25,146 nt of DNA. Origin: an uncultured Clostridia bacterium (GTDB lineage: Bacteria; Bacillota; Clostridia; Peptostreptococcales; Anaerovoracaceae). The notes under the pieces are model-generated. The model was not told the origin of the DNA. It worked only from the letters and a program-made list of their open reading frames with translations, and made no database searches. The stretch spans positions 1-25,146 of the forward strand of contig CAKQOE010000035.1 in NCBI GenBank assembly GCA_934255545.1, read 5' to 3'. The position numbers and the translations under genes are program-made. Every line of letters begins with the position of its first letter. Within the stretch, counting starts at the first letter, position 1. Positions 1-6,362 of this stretch are shown here, piece by piece.

Positions 1-41
1 CTGTTTGCAGCCATTGAATATCAACGCCTCTAAAAGACAGG

Positions 42-587
42 GTTAGAAACATCAAAGCCCCGGAAGGGGACGAAAACGCGTATATACGGTACCATAACAA
101 ACGAGGGCTATAGCGGGTTAGAAACATCAAAGCCCCGGAAGGGGACGAAAACTTTACCTGTTCGATTGTCATTGTTCCATAAGCTTCTGGTTAGAAACAT
201 CAAAGCCCCGGAAGGGGACGAAAACGTTTGAGATTTTTTTTGTGATGGTCTTAGAACTGCTGGTTAGAAACATCAAAGCCCCGGAAGGGGACGAAAACTG
301 TAATTGTTTTAATTGTATTATTCATAATTTGCCTCGTTAGAAACATCAAAGCCCCGGAAGGGGACGAAAACTATAATCGTCCGCATCATCAATAGCTACG
401 TCAGTTAGAAACATCAAAGCCCCGGAAGGGGACGAAAACTATGCCTATTTCACGCATCGGGCGACCTCTATATTTAAGTTAGAAACATCAAAGCTCCGGA
501 AGGGGACGGAAACCTAAAAGCGTAGTCTTCCATCTTACCTGGCATCATTTCGTTAGAAACATCAAAGCCCCGAAAGGGGACGTTAAG
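42..587 (+). CRISPR. CRISPR array, 8 repeats / 7 complete spacers, type III-like repeat
   Basis: Eight 36-nt repeats begin at 42, 117, 190, 263, 336, 404, 478 and 552, separated by spacers of 39, 37, 37, 37, 32, 38 and 38 nt. The repeat starts GTTAGAAAC, contains a CCCC-GGAA-GGGG hairpin and ends GACGAAAAC. The last 8 nt (ACGAAAAC) resemble the 5' handle of type III-A crRNAs (ACGAGAAC in Staphylococcus epidermidis), so crRNAs are probably transcribed left to right. The first six repeats are identical. Repeats 7 (478-513) and 8 (552-587) have decayed, which marks the trailer end, only 32 nt before cas1. The leader end is therefore to the left. The 41 nt before the first repeat exceed every spacer here, so they are either leader or an unusually long spacer cut by the window edge. 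Spacer 3 holds a T8 run. Confidence 0.98.
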
Positions 588-619
588 CTAAGATCTTGAG
601 TAAAGGAGAGTTGAAAAAT

Positions 620-1633
620 ATGTCATATCTCTATATAAACGAAAACGGAGCAGTCCTGAGCCATGAAGACAACTGCTTTAAAATAACCAGTAAAAACGGA
701 GTGATAAGAGCGATACCGTCTGAAACACTTGAAGGAATTTCCATATTTGGAGCAGTACAGGTTACAACACAGTGCATAGAAAGATGCCTGAAAAAAGGCA
801 TAAATATCAGCTTTTACTCACCGAGCGGAGCATACTTCGGAAGGATAATATCCACAGGGCATATCAATACAGCAAGACAGAAAGCGCAGGCAAGACTCTC
901 TGATACAGAGGACTTCAGACTCGCGTTTTCTAAAAAGATAATCGAAGCCAAAATACATAATCAACAAGTCCTCATCAAACGATATCTGAGAAGCGCGTCA
1001 ATAACCAAAAACATTGAAATAATGGTAAATAATATTGTTGCCTGCGAAAAAGAAATAAAAGGCTGCGACAGCATACAGCAGGTCATGGGATATGAAGGCA
1101 GCGCGGCAAGAGTATACTTCAGCATGCTGTCAAAGCTTGTAAACAAAGAGGAATTCAAATTCAACGGCAGAAACAAAAGACCGCCTAGAGACGCATTCAA
1201 CTCAATGATCAGCCTCGGATATTCTATCCTGCTCAATGAAGTCTACGGTGAGATAGAAAACAAAGGTTTGAATCCCTATTTCGGATTCCTGCACAGCGAC
1301 AGAGAAAACCATCCGACACTCGCAAGCGACCTTATGGAAGAATGGCGCGCTGTGATAGTAGACTCAACAGTAATGAGTCTTATAAACGGCAACGAAATAT
1401 CAATAGATCACTTCTACAAGCGCGATGACAGTCCTGGTATATTCCTTGACAGAGACGGTATGAAGATATTTATAGCAAAGCTTGAGAAAAAATTTGCCGT
1501 TCAGTCAAAATACCTTTCGCAAATCGAATTCCCTGTAAGCTTCAGGCGCGGTATAGGATTGCAGATAGAAAGCCTGGTGCGCGCGATAGAAAATGATGAT
1601 ATAAATGAATATACACCTGTGAGGCTGCGTTGA
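620..1633 (+). CDS. cas1: CRISPR-associated endonuclease Cas1
   Basis: Integrase subunit that, with Cas2, inserts new spacers at the leader-proximal repeat. The 337-residue length is normal for the family. Visible active-site residues fit the Cas1 metal site: E159 in YEGSAARVYF, H225 in FGFLHSDRENHP, and D237 in LASDLMEEWR. The N-terminal beta domain starts MSYLYINENGAVLS. I chose ATG 620 because GGAGAG lies 9 nt upstream; a TTG at 596 would add eight residues but has no ribosome binding site. The terminal CRISPR repeat ends 32 nt before the ATG with no obvious promoter between, so transcription may read through from the array. Its TGA lies in the cas2 start region. Codon use (AGA, ATA rich) is more AT-leaning than in the housekeeping genes that follow, consistent with horizontal acquisition. 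Confidence 0.96.
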   Translation: MSYLYINENGAVLSHEDNCFKITSKNGVIRAIPSETLEGISIFGAVQVTTQCIERCLKKGINISFYSPSGAYFGRIISTGHINTARQKAQARLSDTEDFRLAFSKKIIEAKIHNQQVLIKRYLRSASITKNIEIMVNNIVACEKEIKGCDSIQQVMGYEGSAARVYFSMLSKLVNKEEFKFNGRNKRPPRDAFNSMISLGYSILLNEVYGEIENKGLNPYFGFLHSDRENHPTLASDLMEEWRAVIVDSTVMSLINGNEISIDHFYKRDDSPGIFLDRDGMKIFIAKLEKKFAVQSKYLSQIEFPVSFRRGIGLQIESLVRAIENDDINEYTPVRLR

Positions 1634-1635
1634 TC

Positions 1636-1995
1636 ATGAAAGAAAAATCAGATATTTATTTTGAAGAAGACTATTTCTTTAATCCGTTTGAAGAAGAACT
1701 TAACGTAAAAGACGATAAAGTCTATGTCCTGATAATATATGATATAGTTGAAAATAAAAAGAGGACAAAGCTTGCCAAATTCCTGCTTGGTTACGGATTT
1801 CGCATACAGAAATCGTGCTTCGAAGCAATACTTCCTGATAATAAATTTCGAAAGCTGCTTAAAGGCCTGGAAAAGTTTATAAGTGAAGAAGACGAGATAA
1901 ACAGCATACGTGTTTATAAATTTTACAGCAAAGCCCAGATATACAGTTTTGGCAGAAATGTAGAAACAGAAGCCGAAGATGTTATAATCATTTAG
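1636..1995 (+). CDS. cas2: CRISPR-associated protein Cas2 with N-terminal extension
   Basis: Structural partner of Cas1 in spacer acquisition. The ferredoxin-like core begins near residue 26 with KVYVLIIYDIVENKKRTKL; the aspartate in YD is the conserved Cas2 acidic residue, followed by FLLGYGFRIQKSCFEA. The 119-residue protein is about 25 residues longer than typical Cas2 because of an acidic, aromatic N-terminal segment (DIYFEEDYFFNPFEEEL). ATG 1636 lies 11 nt after GAGG; an in-frame TTG at 1630 overlapping the cas1 stop is an alternative. The gene abuts cas1 and the next gene follows after 31 nt, so the three are almost certainly one operon. The core call is firm; the role of the extension is unknown. 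Confidence 0.93.
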   Translation: MKEKSDIYFEEDYFFNPFEEELNVKDDKVYVLIIYDIVENKKRTKLAKFLLGYGFRIQKSCFEAILPDNKFRKLLKGLEKFISEEDEINSIRVYKFYSKAQIYSFGRNVETEAEDVIII

Positions 1996-2026
1996 AAAAG
2001 CAATGCTATATATACGGAGGCTTAAA

Positions 2027-3385
2027 ATGGAAAAGACAGTATTATTTTCTCCGCTCGGCGGAACAGACCCTATATCAAATGACAGAGACGGTTCGTTTAT
2101 ACATATATGCAGGATATACAGGCCTGATAAAGTATATCTTTTCATGTCAAAGGAAATATGCAAGTTTCACAATAAAGATAACAGATATATTTATTGCCTC
2201 GAAAAGCTTGGAGAAATGCTTCAGCATAAATTTGAGTATGAACTGATAATGGAACCTGAACTGGCAGATGTACATGATTATAATATATTTTACAGTAAAT
2301 TCAGGAAGATGCTGGATGATATATATTCTGAAAACATGGGCGCCGGTGACGGCGCGGACCGCGTGAGGATATTATTGAATACCTCTTCAGGAACGCCTGC
2401 TATGAAAAGCGCATTACACGTTATTGCTGAAATATCAGAAAAGAATTACCTGCCCGTGCAGGTAAGCACTCCTGAACGCAGCATGAATCCGCATCGCGAA
2501 AATAAAAAAGAATACGATGTCGTATATTACTGGAAAAATAATTTAGACAATGAAGAAGAATTTTTTGAAAACAGATGCGCAGAAGTAGAATGTGAAAATC
2601 TTACAGTGCTGCTGAAACGCGATATGATAAAGAAGTTCGTGAAAGCGTATGATTATAACGCTGCGTTGATGGTAGCTGACGAAATAAAAGATGACCTTAC
2701 AGAAGATGCATATAATATGGTAGCAGCTGCCGCAGCCAGGCTGCAGCTTGACCTGCGTACGTATACTTCATGCATCGGAAAAGTGGATAAAATTGATTTT
2801 ATGCCGGTAAAGTCAGGAAATCACAGAAAAATAACAGAGTATCTGCTTTCTTTGGAAATAAAAATAAAAAAGAATGAGCTTGTCGATTTTCTCAGAGGGA
2901 TAACACCTGTCATCGTCGATCTGTTTAAAGAAGTGCTCTTTAAGCAGTACGGCATAAAAATTGAAGATTACTGCGATGAACGCGCAAAAAATCTGAGATG
3001 GGACGAAAACAAACTGAAAGCTGATAAAGAATTATATGAATTGCTTTCTGATGGATACAACGGTAATTTTCAGTCCGGAAATGTATCATCTGATAATTTT
3101 GTAAAGATCATAACAGGCGAACAAGGCGGAAAAGCATCGATGAAGCAGCTGGTATGCGATCTGAGGGACGTTGAAACAGCAGTCCGCAATACGGCAGCCC
3201 ATGAAATAGTATCTATAACAGAAGAATATCTGAAAACAAAGACGCGCAACATAAAAAACGGTCTGACCTCAAAAGAAATATTCAAGATGCTGAAGGAAAT
3301 GTGCGTATACGCCGGACTGCCCGGCGGTGACAAAGTATGGGATTCATACGATGAAATGAATAATATAATAATTTCACATATATAG
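2027..3385 (+). CDS. csm6: Csm6-family CARF-HEPN ribonuclease (type III CRISPR accessory)
   Basis: Csm6-type proteins are activated by cyclic oligoadenylate made by Cas10 and then degrade RNA non-specifically. In this 452-residue protein the N-terminal CARF domain shows an early loop FSPLGGTDPISND (residues 7-19) and the diagnostic NTSSGTPAMKSAL (118-130). The C-terminal half is helical and ends with a HEPN motif R387-NTAA-H392, matching the R-x4-6-H active site. ATG 2027 has GGAGG 6 nt upstream; an ATG at 2003 would add eight residues without a proper ribosome binding site. It is third in the cas1-cas2 operon. No Cas10, the expected second-messenger source, lies in the window. Csx1-like naming is possible, but the SSGTP motif and domain order fit Csm6. 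The GC-rich palindrome at 3388 follows its stop immediately. Confidence 0.88.
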   Translation: MEKTVLFSPLGGTDPISNDRDGSFIHICRIYRPDKVYLFMSKEICKFHNKDNRYIYCLEKLGEMLQHKFEYELIMEPELADVHDYNIFYSKFRKMLDDIYSENMGAGDGADRVRILLNTSSGTPAMKSALHVIAEISEKNYLPVQVSTPERSMNPHRENKKEYDVVYYWKNNLDNEEEFFENRCAEVECENLTVLLKRDMIKKFVKAYDYNAALMVADEIKDDLTEDAYNMVAAAAARLQLDLRTYTSCIGKVDKIDFMPVKSGNHRKITEYLLSLEIKIKKNELVDFLRGITPVIVDLFKEVLFKQYGIKIEDYCDERAKNLRWDENKLKADKELYELLSDGYNGNFQSGNVSSDNFVKIITGEQGGKASMKQLVCDLRDVETAVRNTAAHEIVSITEEYLKTKTRNIKNGLTSKEIFKMLKEMCVYAGLPGGDKVWDSYDEMNNIIISHI

Positions 3386-3387
3386 CT

Positions 3388-3404
3388 CCGGCGCCGGGCG
3401 CCGG
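3388..3404. repeat. GC palindrome, family A copy 1 (reverse-oriented core)
   Basis: CCGGCGCC-G-GGCGCCGG: perfect 8-bp arms around one base, two bases after the csm6 stop. Its centre, GCGCCGGGCGC, is the reverse complement of the core in the other copies. It could form a stable RNA hairpin at the end of the csm6 mRNA, but no T run follows, so it is not a classical terminator. Confidence 0.75.
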
Positions 3405-3551
3405 CACGGCCTGTCAGGCATTCGTTCTGCATTAAAAAATAACATAGAACAGCTTCATGACAGCAAAAATTACGGTAATAAATTAATACTGTGGAAAATA
3501 ATAAGAATGTATGATATATTACTGTAGTCTGTTCAGTATCAGGCAAGTAAA

Positions 3552-3581
3552 ATGAAATGGATAAATAATGTGATTAAGTAA
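3552..3581 (+). other. Possible 9-codon upstream ORF coupled to plsC
   Basis: ATG 3552 opens a nine-codon frame (MKWINNVIK) whose TAA (3579-3581) overlaps the plsC ATG in the form TAATG, the arrangement used in translational coupling. No strong ribosome binding site precedes either start. This may be a small leader ORF or chance. The rest of 3405-3551 is AT-rich with no other gene; TATGAT at 3510-3515 is a weak -10 candidate. Confidence 0.25.
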
Positions 3582-4291
3582 TGTTGAGACTATTTTATGT
3601 AGTGATAATGAATCTGTACAGACTGTATATGATCCCTTACATGAAATTCAGGAACAGGCATCCGAGGTGGTTCAACGAAGCGAGTCAGTACAGGTACGCG
3701 CAGCGCATGATAAATCTCATGAAGCGTACCGGGCGCATACATACGAGGGCTTACGGGGTCGAAAACCTGCCGAGCGAGGGCGGTTACATCATGTATCCGA
3801 ATCATCAGGGCAAGTACGACGCGCTCGGCATAATGTACGCTCACGACAAACCGTGCTGCATGGTGATGGACGCAAAGCGCTCGCGCATGCCGCTCGTGAC
3901 GGAATTTTTGGATCTGGTCGGCGGAAAGCGCATGAATCTCAATGACGCCCGCCAGTCGATAGTGCTCTTCCGCGAGATGGCGGAAGAGATAAAGAGCCAG
4001 GCCAGGAAATTTATCATTTTCCCGGAAGGCGGTTACGATAATAACGAAAACACGGTATTTGACTTCAAGCCGGGAGCGTTCAAGGCAGCGATGATGGCAA
4101 AGGTCCCGATCGTCCCGGTCGCGCTTGTAGACTCATACAAGGTGTTTCAGGGCTTTTCGCTCCGGAAGGTCACGACGCAGGTCCACTTCCTGAAGCCGCT
4201 TTATTACGATGACTACAAAGAGATGTCTACAAAGGAGATCGCCGCTGAGGTCAGGTCGCAGATAGAAAAAAAGATCGCCGAGGCTGCGTAA
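3581..4291 (+). CDS. plsC: 1-acyl-sn-glycerol-3-phosphate acyltransferase (PlsC family)
   Basis: Membrane-associated enzyme that transfers an acyl chain to lysophosphatidic acid to form phosphatidic acid. The family blocks are in order: HX4D as NHQGKYD (H75, D80), motif II GGKRMNLND near 114-122, motif III FPEGGYDN (147-154), and motif IV VPIVPVAL (175-182). The N-terminus has a short hydrophobic stretch (LRLFYVVIMNLYRLYMI) suited to membrane association. The 236-residue length is typical. ATG 3581 lacks a strong ribosome binding site and overlaps a nine-codon ORF stop, so ATG 3608 is an alternative start. Codon use (CGC, GGC, GAC) differs sharply from the preceding cas genes, marking a boundary between accessory and core DNA. 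The related acylphosphate-dependent PlsY enzymes lack HX4D and are excluded. Confidence 0.9.
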   Translation: MLRLFYVVIMNLYRLYMIPYMKFRNRHPRWFNEASQYRYAQRMINLMKRTGRIHTRAYGVENLPSEGGYIMYPNHQGKYDALGIMYAHDKPCCMVMDAKRSRMPLVTEFLDLVGGKRMNLNDARQSIVLFREMAEEIKSQARKFIIFPEGGYDNNENTVFDFKPGAFKAAMMAKVPIVPVALVDSYKVFQGFSLRKVTTQVHFLKPLYYDDYKEMSTKEIAAEVRSQIEKKIAEAA

Positions 4292-4322
4292 GATCGCCCG
4301 GACAGGGTAATGTATAAGTAAA

Positions 4323-4386
4323 GCCGCTGCGCGGCAGCCCATAACTGCGCGCGCCCGGCGCGCGGGAAGGCGGCCCTCCGGGCCGC
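4323..4386. repeat. Cluster of three GC-rich hairpins, including family A palindrome copy 2
   Basis: Three hairpins follow plsC in a row: GCCGC-TGC-GCGGC (4323-4335), the family A palindrome CGCGCGCC-C-GGCGCGCG (4348-4364), and GCGGCCC-TCC-GGGCCGC (4370-4386). The 18-mer at 4347-4364 recurs exactly at 9043 and 25000. There is no T tract directly after them, so they are more likely repeats or mRNA-end structures than intrinsic terminators. Confidence 0.8.
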
Positions 4387-4439
4387 AGAACGCATACATT
4401 CAGTATAAAAAAGCAAATTTTTCAGAGAATTTTCGTAGT

Positions 4440-4453
4440 GTTGCAAATGCAAC
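4440..4453. promoter_or_regulatory. Palindromic operator upstream of rubrerythrin (likely Crp/Fnr-type site)
   Basis: GTTGCA-AA-TGCAAC is a perfect dyad that recurs with a TA centre at 22533-22546, in front of the crp/fnr-like gene. Its centre (4446.5) lies about 40 bp upstream of the start expected from the TATAAT at 4475-4480, the class II activator position for Crp/Fnr proteins. No good -35 exists at the usual distance, which fits activator dependence. Confidence 0.6.
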
Positions 4454-4474
4454 AGAATAATCTGCAAAACTGTA

Positions 4475-4480
4475 TATAAT
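4475..4480 (+). promoter_or_regulatory. Predicted -10 box for the rubrerythrin transcript
   Basis: TATAAT at 4475-4480, with a poor -35 (around 4452-4457) and the dyad operator centred about 40 bp upstream of the inferred start near 4487. This gives a leader of roughly 200 nt containing a nine-codon ORF and a hairpin at 4601-4623. Confidence 0.5.
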
Positions 4481-4500
4481 AATAATCACAGGAGGCAGTG

Positions 4501-4530
4501 ATGCAGAAGAAAACACCGGAACAACGGTAA
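4501..4530 (+). other. Nine-codon ORF with strong ribosome binding site in the rubrerythrin leader
   Basis: AGGAGG (4490-4495) precedes ATG 4501, which opens MQKKTPEQR and stops at 4530. The ribosome binding site is stronger than that of many real genes here. It may be a leader peptide or the start of a decayed gene: an overlapping frame stays open to about 4575 but has no ATG. Downstream, CGGCGGA/TCCGCCG (4601-4623) can form a 7-bp hairpin. The gap 4292-4688 holds nothing else gene-like. Confidence 0.35.
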
Positions 4531-4688
4531 AGGCTCAGGTAAAAAGCTCTGAAAACAAAACGCAGAACTGCTGAATAAAATAAATCGTCGCTTACAGCGG
4601 CGGCGGATAATGAGGCTCCGCCGATAAGCTGTATGATATTTAAACTGAAGATAATATCAGTATTTAAGAATTTAAGGAGGAAATTAAC

Positions 4689-5231
4689 ATGGCAAAGTTT
4701 GTATGTCCAGTATGTGGTTATGTTTATGAAGGTGATGCTGCTCCGGAGAAGTGCCCGGTTTGCGGAGTTCCGGGAGACAGATTCAAGAAGCAGGAAGGTC
4801 CTATGGAATGGGCTGCAGAGCACATCGTAGGCGTAGCAAAGGACGCTCCTGAAGATATCAAGGCAGACCTGAGAGCAAACTTCGAAGGCGAATGCTCAGA
4901 AGTAGGTATGTACCTCGCTATGGCAAGAGTTGCTCACAGAGAAGGTTATCCTGAGATCGGTCTTTACTGGGAAAAGGCTGCTTACGAAGAAGCTGAGCAC
5001 GCTGCAAAGTTCGCAGAGCTCCTCGGCGAAGTTTTAACTGACAGCACTAAGAAGAACCTCGAAATGAGAGTTGACGCTGAGTACGGCGCTACAGAAGGCA
5101 AGACTGACCTCGCAGTAAGAGCAAAGAAGCTCAACCTCGATGCTATCCATGACACAGTTCACGAAATGGCAAGAGACGAGGCTCGTCACGGCAAGGCTCT
5201 GAAGGGTCTCCTCGAAAGATACTTCGGTTAA
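4689..5231 (+). CDS. Rubrerythrin, reverse-type (N-terminal rubredoxin)
   Basis: Non-haem di-iron peroxidase that reduces hydrogen peroxide in anaerobes, taking electrons through a rubredoxin centre. Residues 1-35 form the rubredoxin domain with C6-x2-C9 and C22-x2-C25; in classical rubrerythrin this domain is C-terminal, so this is the reversed clostridial form. The following ferritin-like helical bundle carries di-iron ligands E101-x2-H104 and E164-x2-H167, with candidate glutamates around 66-71. AAGGAGG lies 8 nt before the ATG. Codon choice (CTC, GCA, AAG, GTA) is that of a highly expressed gene. It is monocistronic with a strong terminator at 5332, and the promoter region has a probable Crp/Fnr-type operator. 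Confidence 0.95.
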   Translation: MAKFVCPVCGYVYEGDAAPEKCPVCGVPGDRFKKQEGPMEWAAEHIVGVAKDAPEDIKADLRANFEGECSEVGMYLAMARVAHREGYPEIGLYWEKAAYEEAEHAAKFAELLGEVLTDSTKKNLEMRVDAEYGATEGKTDLAVRAKKLNLDAIHDTVHEMARDEARHGKALKGLLERYFG

Positions 5232-5266
5232 TCGCATAACCGACAGAACTCTAAAAAAGCTCATAT

Positions 5267-5308
5267 CGGCTCCCCAAAGAGCCGGAAACAGGATCGGCCT
5301 GGCCGATC
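5267..5308. repeat. Two hairpins after rubrerythrin, one an 8-1-8 palindrome
   Basis: CGGCTC-CCCAAA-GAGCCG (5267-5284) and GATCGGCC-T-GGCCGATC (5292-5308). The second has the same 8-bp arm / one-base centre / 8-bp arm form as the family A palindromes but a different sequence. Both lie between the rubrerythrin stop and its terminator. Confidence 0.6.
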
Positions 5309-5331
5309 GGATATAATATAACGGATATTTT

Positions 5332-5375
5332 AAAACCCCCTGATATCGGAGAAATCCATGTCAGGGGGTTTTTAC
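5332..5375. terminator. Strong intrinsic terminator after rubrerythrin
   Basis: AAAACCCCCTGA (5332-5343) pairs perfectly with TCAGGGGGTTTT (5361-5372), a 12-bp stem followed by further T. The A-rich 5' arm would let it work in both directions. Confidence 0.88.
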
Positions 5376-5392
5376 GATCATTTTATTTGATA

Positions 5393-5439
5393 ACTAACTT
5401 ACGAGTTACTAACTTACGAGTTACTAACTCATGAGTTAG
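5393..5439. promoter_or_regulatory. Three tandem 15-bp dyad units upstream of the BFD-like gene
   Basis: ACTAACTTACGAGTT occurs at 5393-5407 and 5408-5422, followed by ACTAACTCATGAGTT at 5423-5437. Each unit has an AACT...AGTT dyad. The third is embedded in a perfect 16-bp palindrome, CTAACTCATGAGTTAG (5424-5439). The cluster sits about 65 bp upstream of the -35 of the next gene and looks like a multi-site operator. The protein that binds it is not identifiable here. Confidence 0.55.
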
Positions 5440-5501
5440 CAAACATCAGTATTTGAAAAAGATGTAGATATCATAGAAAAATAAGCAGACAAACTATATG
5501 C

Positions 5502-5530
5502 TTGACAATAGTAACGATAGGCGATAATCT
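5502..5530 (+). promoter_or_regulatory. Promoter of the BFD-like gene
   Basis: TTGACA (5502-5507) with TAATCT (5525-5530) at 17-bp spacing, or GATAAT (5523-5528) at 15 bp. The leader is about 100 nt. Confidence 0.6.
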
Positions 5531-5639
5531 GTACTTGACCGGAAACATGGCGTCCGGTCTGAAAAAAACAGAAAAAACAGAAAGTTGTTGTATGTTTGGC
5601 CGGCGGGCGTAAGTGCAGCCGGAGAGGGAGGCAAGTATT

Positions 5640-5813
5640 ATGGACATGAAAGAAGTTATCTGCGAATGCATGGGAACAAAAGCAGGCGATATCAGAAAGC
5701 TCGTAGAGGGCGGTATGACTGACGTTGAAGAGATAAAGGCCGCTACAAAAGCGGGCACGAGCTGTGGCATGTGCATCCAGCGCATCGAAAAGATCATAGA
5801 CATGTACAAGTAA
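5640..5813 (+). CDS. Small BFD-like [2Fe-2S]-binding protein
   Basis: A 57-residue protein consisting of one BFD-like domain. Cysteines C8-x-C10 (ICEC) and C42-x2-C45 (SCGMC) give the four-cysteine C-x-C...C-x2-C pattern that holds a [2Fe-2S] cluster in bacterioferritin-associated ferredoxin and in the same domain of larger redox enzymes. GGGAGG lies about 8 nt before ATG 5640; an in-frame GTG at 5613 would add nine residues but has no ribosome binding site. No bacterioferritin gene is adjacent. Stand-alone copies are common in anaerobes and probably act in electron transfer or iron release, but the partner is unknown. The gene has its own promoter and terminator, and a tandem operator-like cluster lies upstream, so its expression is probably conditional. 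Confidence 0.85.
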   Translation: MDMKEVICECMGTKAGDIRKLVEGGMTDVEEIKAATKAGTSCGMCIQRIEKIIDMYK

Positions 5814-5911
5814 AATAACAGAAGCAAGTCGTAGTCAATACACATGCATTGTTTTTGCCGATCGATCCTGTTATCATTGGGCAAATAAAAGTATCTGAAG
5901 ACATTTAAAGT

Positions 5912-5946
5912 GGGACTTGTCCTGAAATCGGGACAAGTTCCTTTCT
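5912..5946 (+). terminator. Intrinsic terminator after the BFD-like gene
   Basis: GGGACTTGTCC (5912-5922) pairs with GGACAAGTTCC (5931-5941), allowing one wobble, and is followed by TTTCTT. Confidence 0.7.
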
Positions 5947-5953
5947 TATATAC

Positions 5954-5984
5954 AAAAAGCGGCACAGCTGAAAGCTGTACCGCT
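5954..5984 (-). terminator. Intrinsic terminator of the tRNA-Leu gene
   Basis: On the minus strand an 11-of-12-bp stem (arms 5958-5969 and 5973-5984) with a TTC loop is followed by TTTTT, just past the tRNA 3' end. Confidence 0.85.
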
Positions 5985-5994
5985 CAAAAGTCAT

Positions 5995-6081
5995 TGGTGC
6001 ACGTGAGAAGATTCGAACTTCCACGACTGTTACCTCACACGGACCTGAACCGTGCGCGTCTGCCAATTCCGCCACACGTGC
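5995..6081 (-). tRNA. tRNA-Leu (anticodon CAG)
   Basis: An 87-nt class II tRNA read on the minus strand, starting GCACGTGTGGCGGAATTGG and ending in encoded CCA. The anticodon arm is CACGG-TTCAGGT-CCGTG, giving CAG for codon CUG. A long variable arm (GAGGTAACAGTC region) and a T arm with TTCGAAT are present. The acceptor GCACGTG pairs with CACGTGC. It is a single-gene unit with its own promoter and terminator. Confidence 0.96.
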
Positions 6082-6092
6082 TTGACTAAGCT

Positions 6093-6121
6093 ATAATACA
6101 CCAGATAAACGCTTATGTCAA
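6093..6121 (-). promoter_or_regulatory. Promoter of tRNA-Leu
   Basis: On the minus strand: TTGACA (plus 6116-6121), 17-bp spacer, TATTAT (plus 6093-6098), ending 12 nt before the tRNA 5' end. Confidence 0.88.
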
Positions 6122-6204
6122 GCGAAAAACAATATTCAAGTGAAAAATTTAAAATATCGTCAGGACCGTTTCATATGAAATAGTAGCAGGAACATAATAT
6201 AAGC

Positions 6205-6246
6205 ACCGTACTTTATTAGTGTGAAGTGATACACTGATAATACGGT
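6205..6246. promoter_or_regulatory. Imperfect long inverted repeat upstream of the ABC importer promoter
   Basis: ACCGTA (6205-6210) pairs with TACGGT (6241-6246); inside it, TTATTAGTGT (6213-6222) pairs with ACACTGATAA (6231-6240) with one mismatch. It lies about 20 bp upstream of the -35 at 6267 and could be an operator for the transporter. No regulator can be assigned. Confidence 0.35.
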
Positions 6247-6266
6247 AACACGATAAAACATTTTCA

Positions 6267-6295
6267 TTGACCTGCAAAATCCGCTATGTTAGAAT
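6267..6295 (+). promoter_or_regulatory. Promoter of the amino-acid ABC importer operon
   Basis: TTGACC (6267-6272), 17-bp spacer, TAGAAT (6290-6295). The leader carries an 8-1-8 palindrome GACGGCGC-T-GCGCCGTC (6319-6335) starting about 17 nt after the expected start site. Confidence 0.82.
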
Positions 6296-6318
6296 AAAGT
6301 GAAATGTTTAATTGTGTT

Positions 6319-6335
6319 GACGGCGCTGCGCCGTC
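6319..6335. repeat. 8-1-8 palindrome in the importer mRNA leader
   Basis: GACGGCGC-T-GCGCCGTC: perfect 8-bp arms around a single T, between the promoter and the ribosome binding site. Same architecture as the other intergenic palindromes but without the family A core. Confidence 0.6.
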
Positions 6336-6362
6336 TAAGCTTGAAAAGCAATGGAGGAAAAG

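Noticed and set aside
1..41. Possible CRISPR leader
   Set aside because: Only 41 nt are visible. They are longer than the other spacers but could still be one long spacer, so no leader is annotated.
42..551. Self-targeting spacers
   Set aside because: No match to the rest of the window was seen by eye; a proper search of genome and phage databases was not possible.
1648..2163. Minus-strand ORF of 171 codons opposite cas2
   Set aside because: It is the antisense shadow of cas2/csm6, with no ribosome binding site and no protein-family character.
4292..4688. Riboswitch or T-box upstream of rubrerythrin
   Set aside because: No conserved riboswitch core or T-box motif is recognisable; only simple hairpins and a tiny ORF are seen.
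5471..5965. Minus-strand ORF of 164 codons over the BFD-like gene
   Set aside because: It runs through a promoter and terminator of the plus-strand gene and lacks family features.
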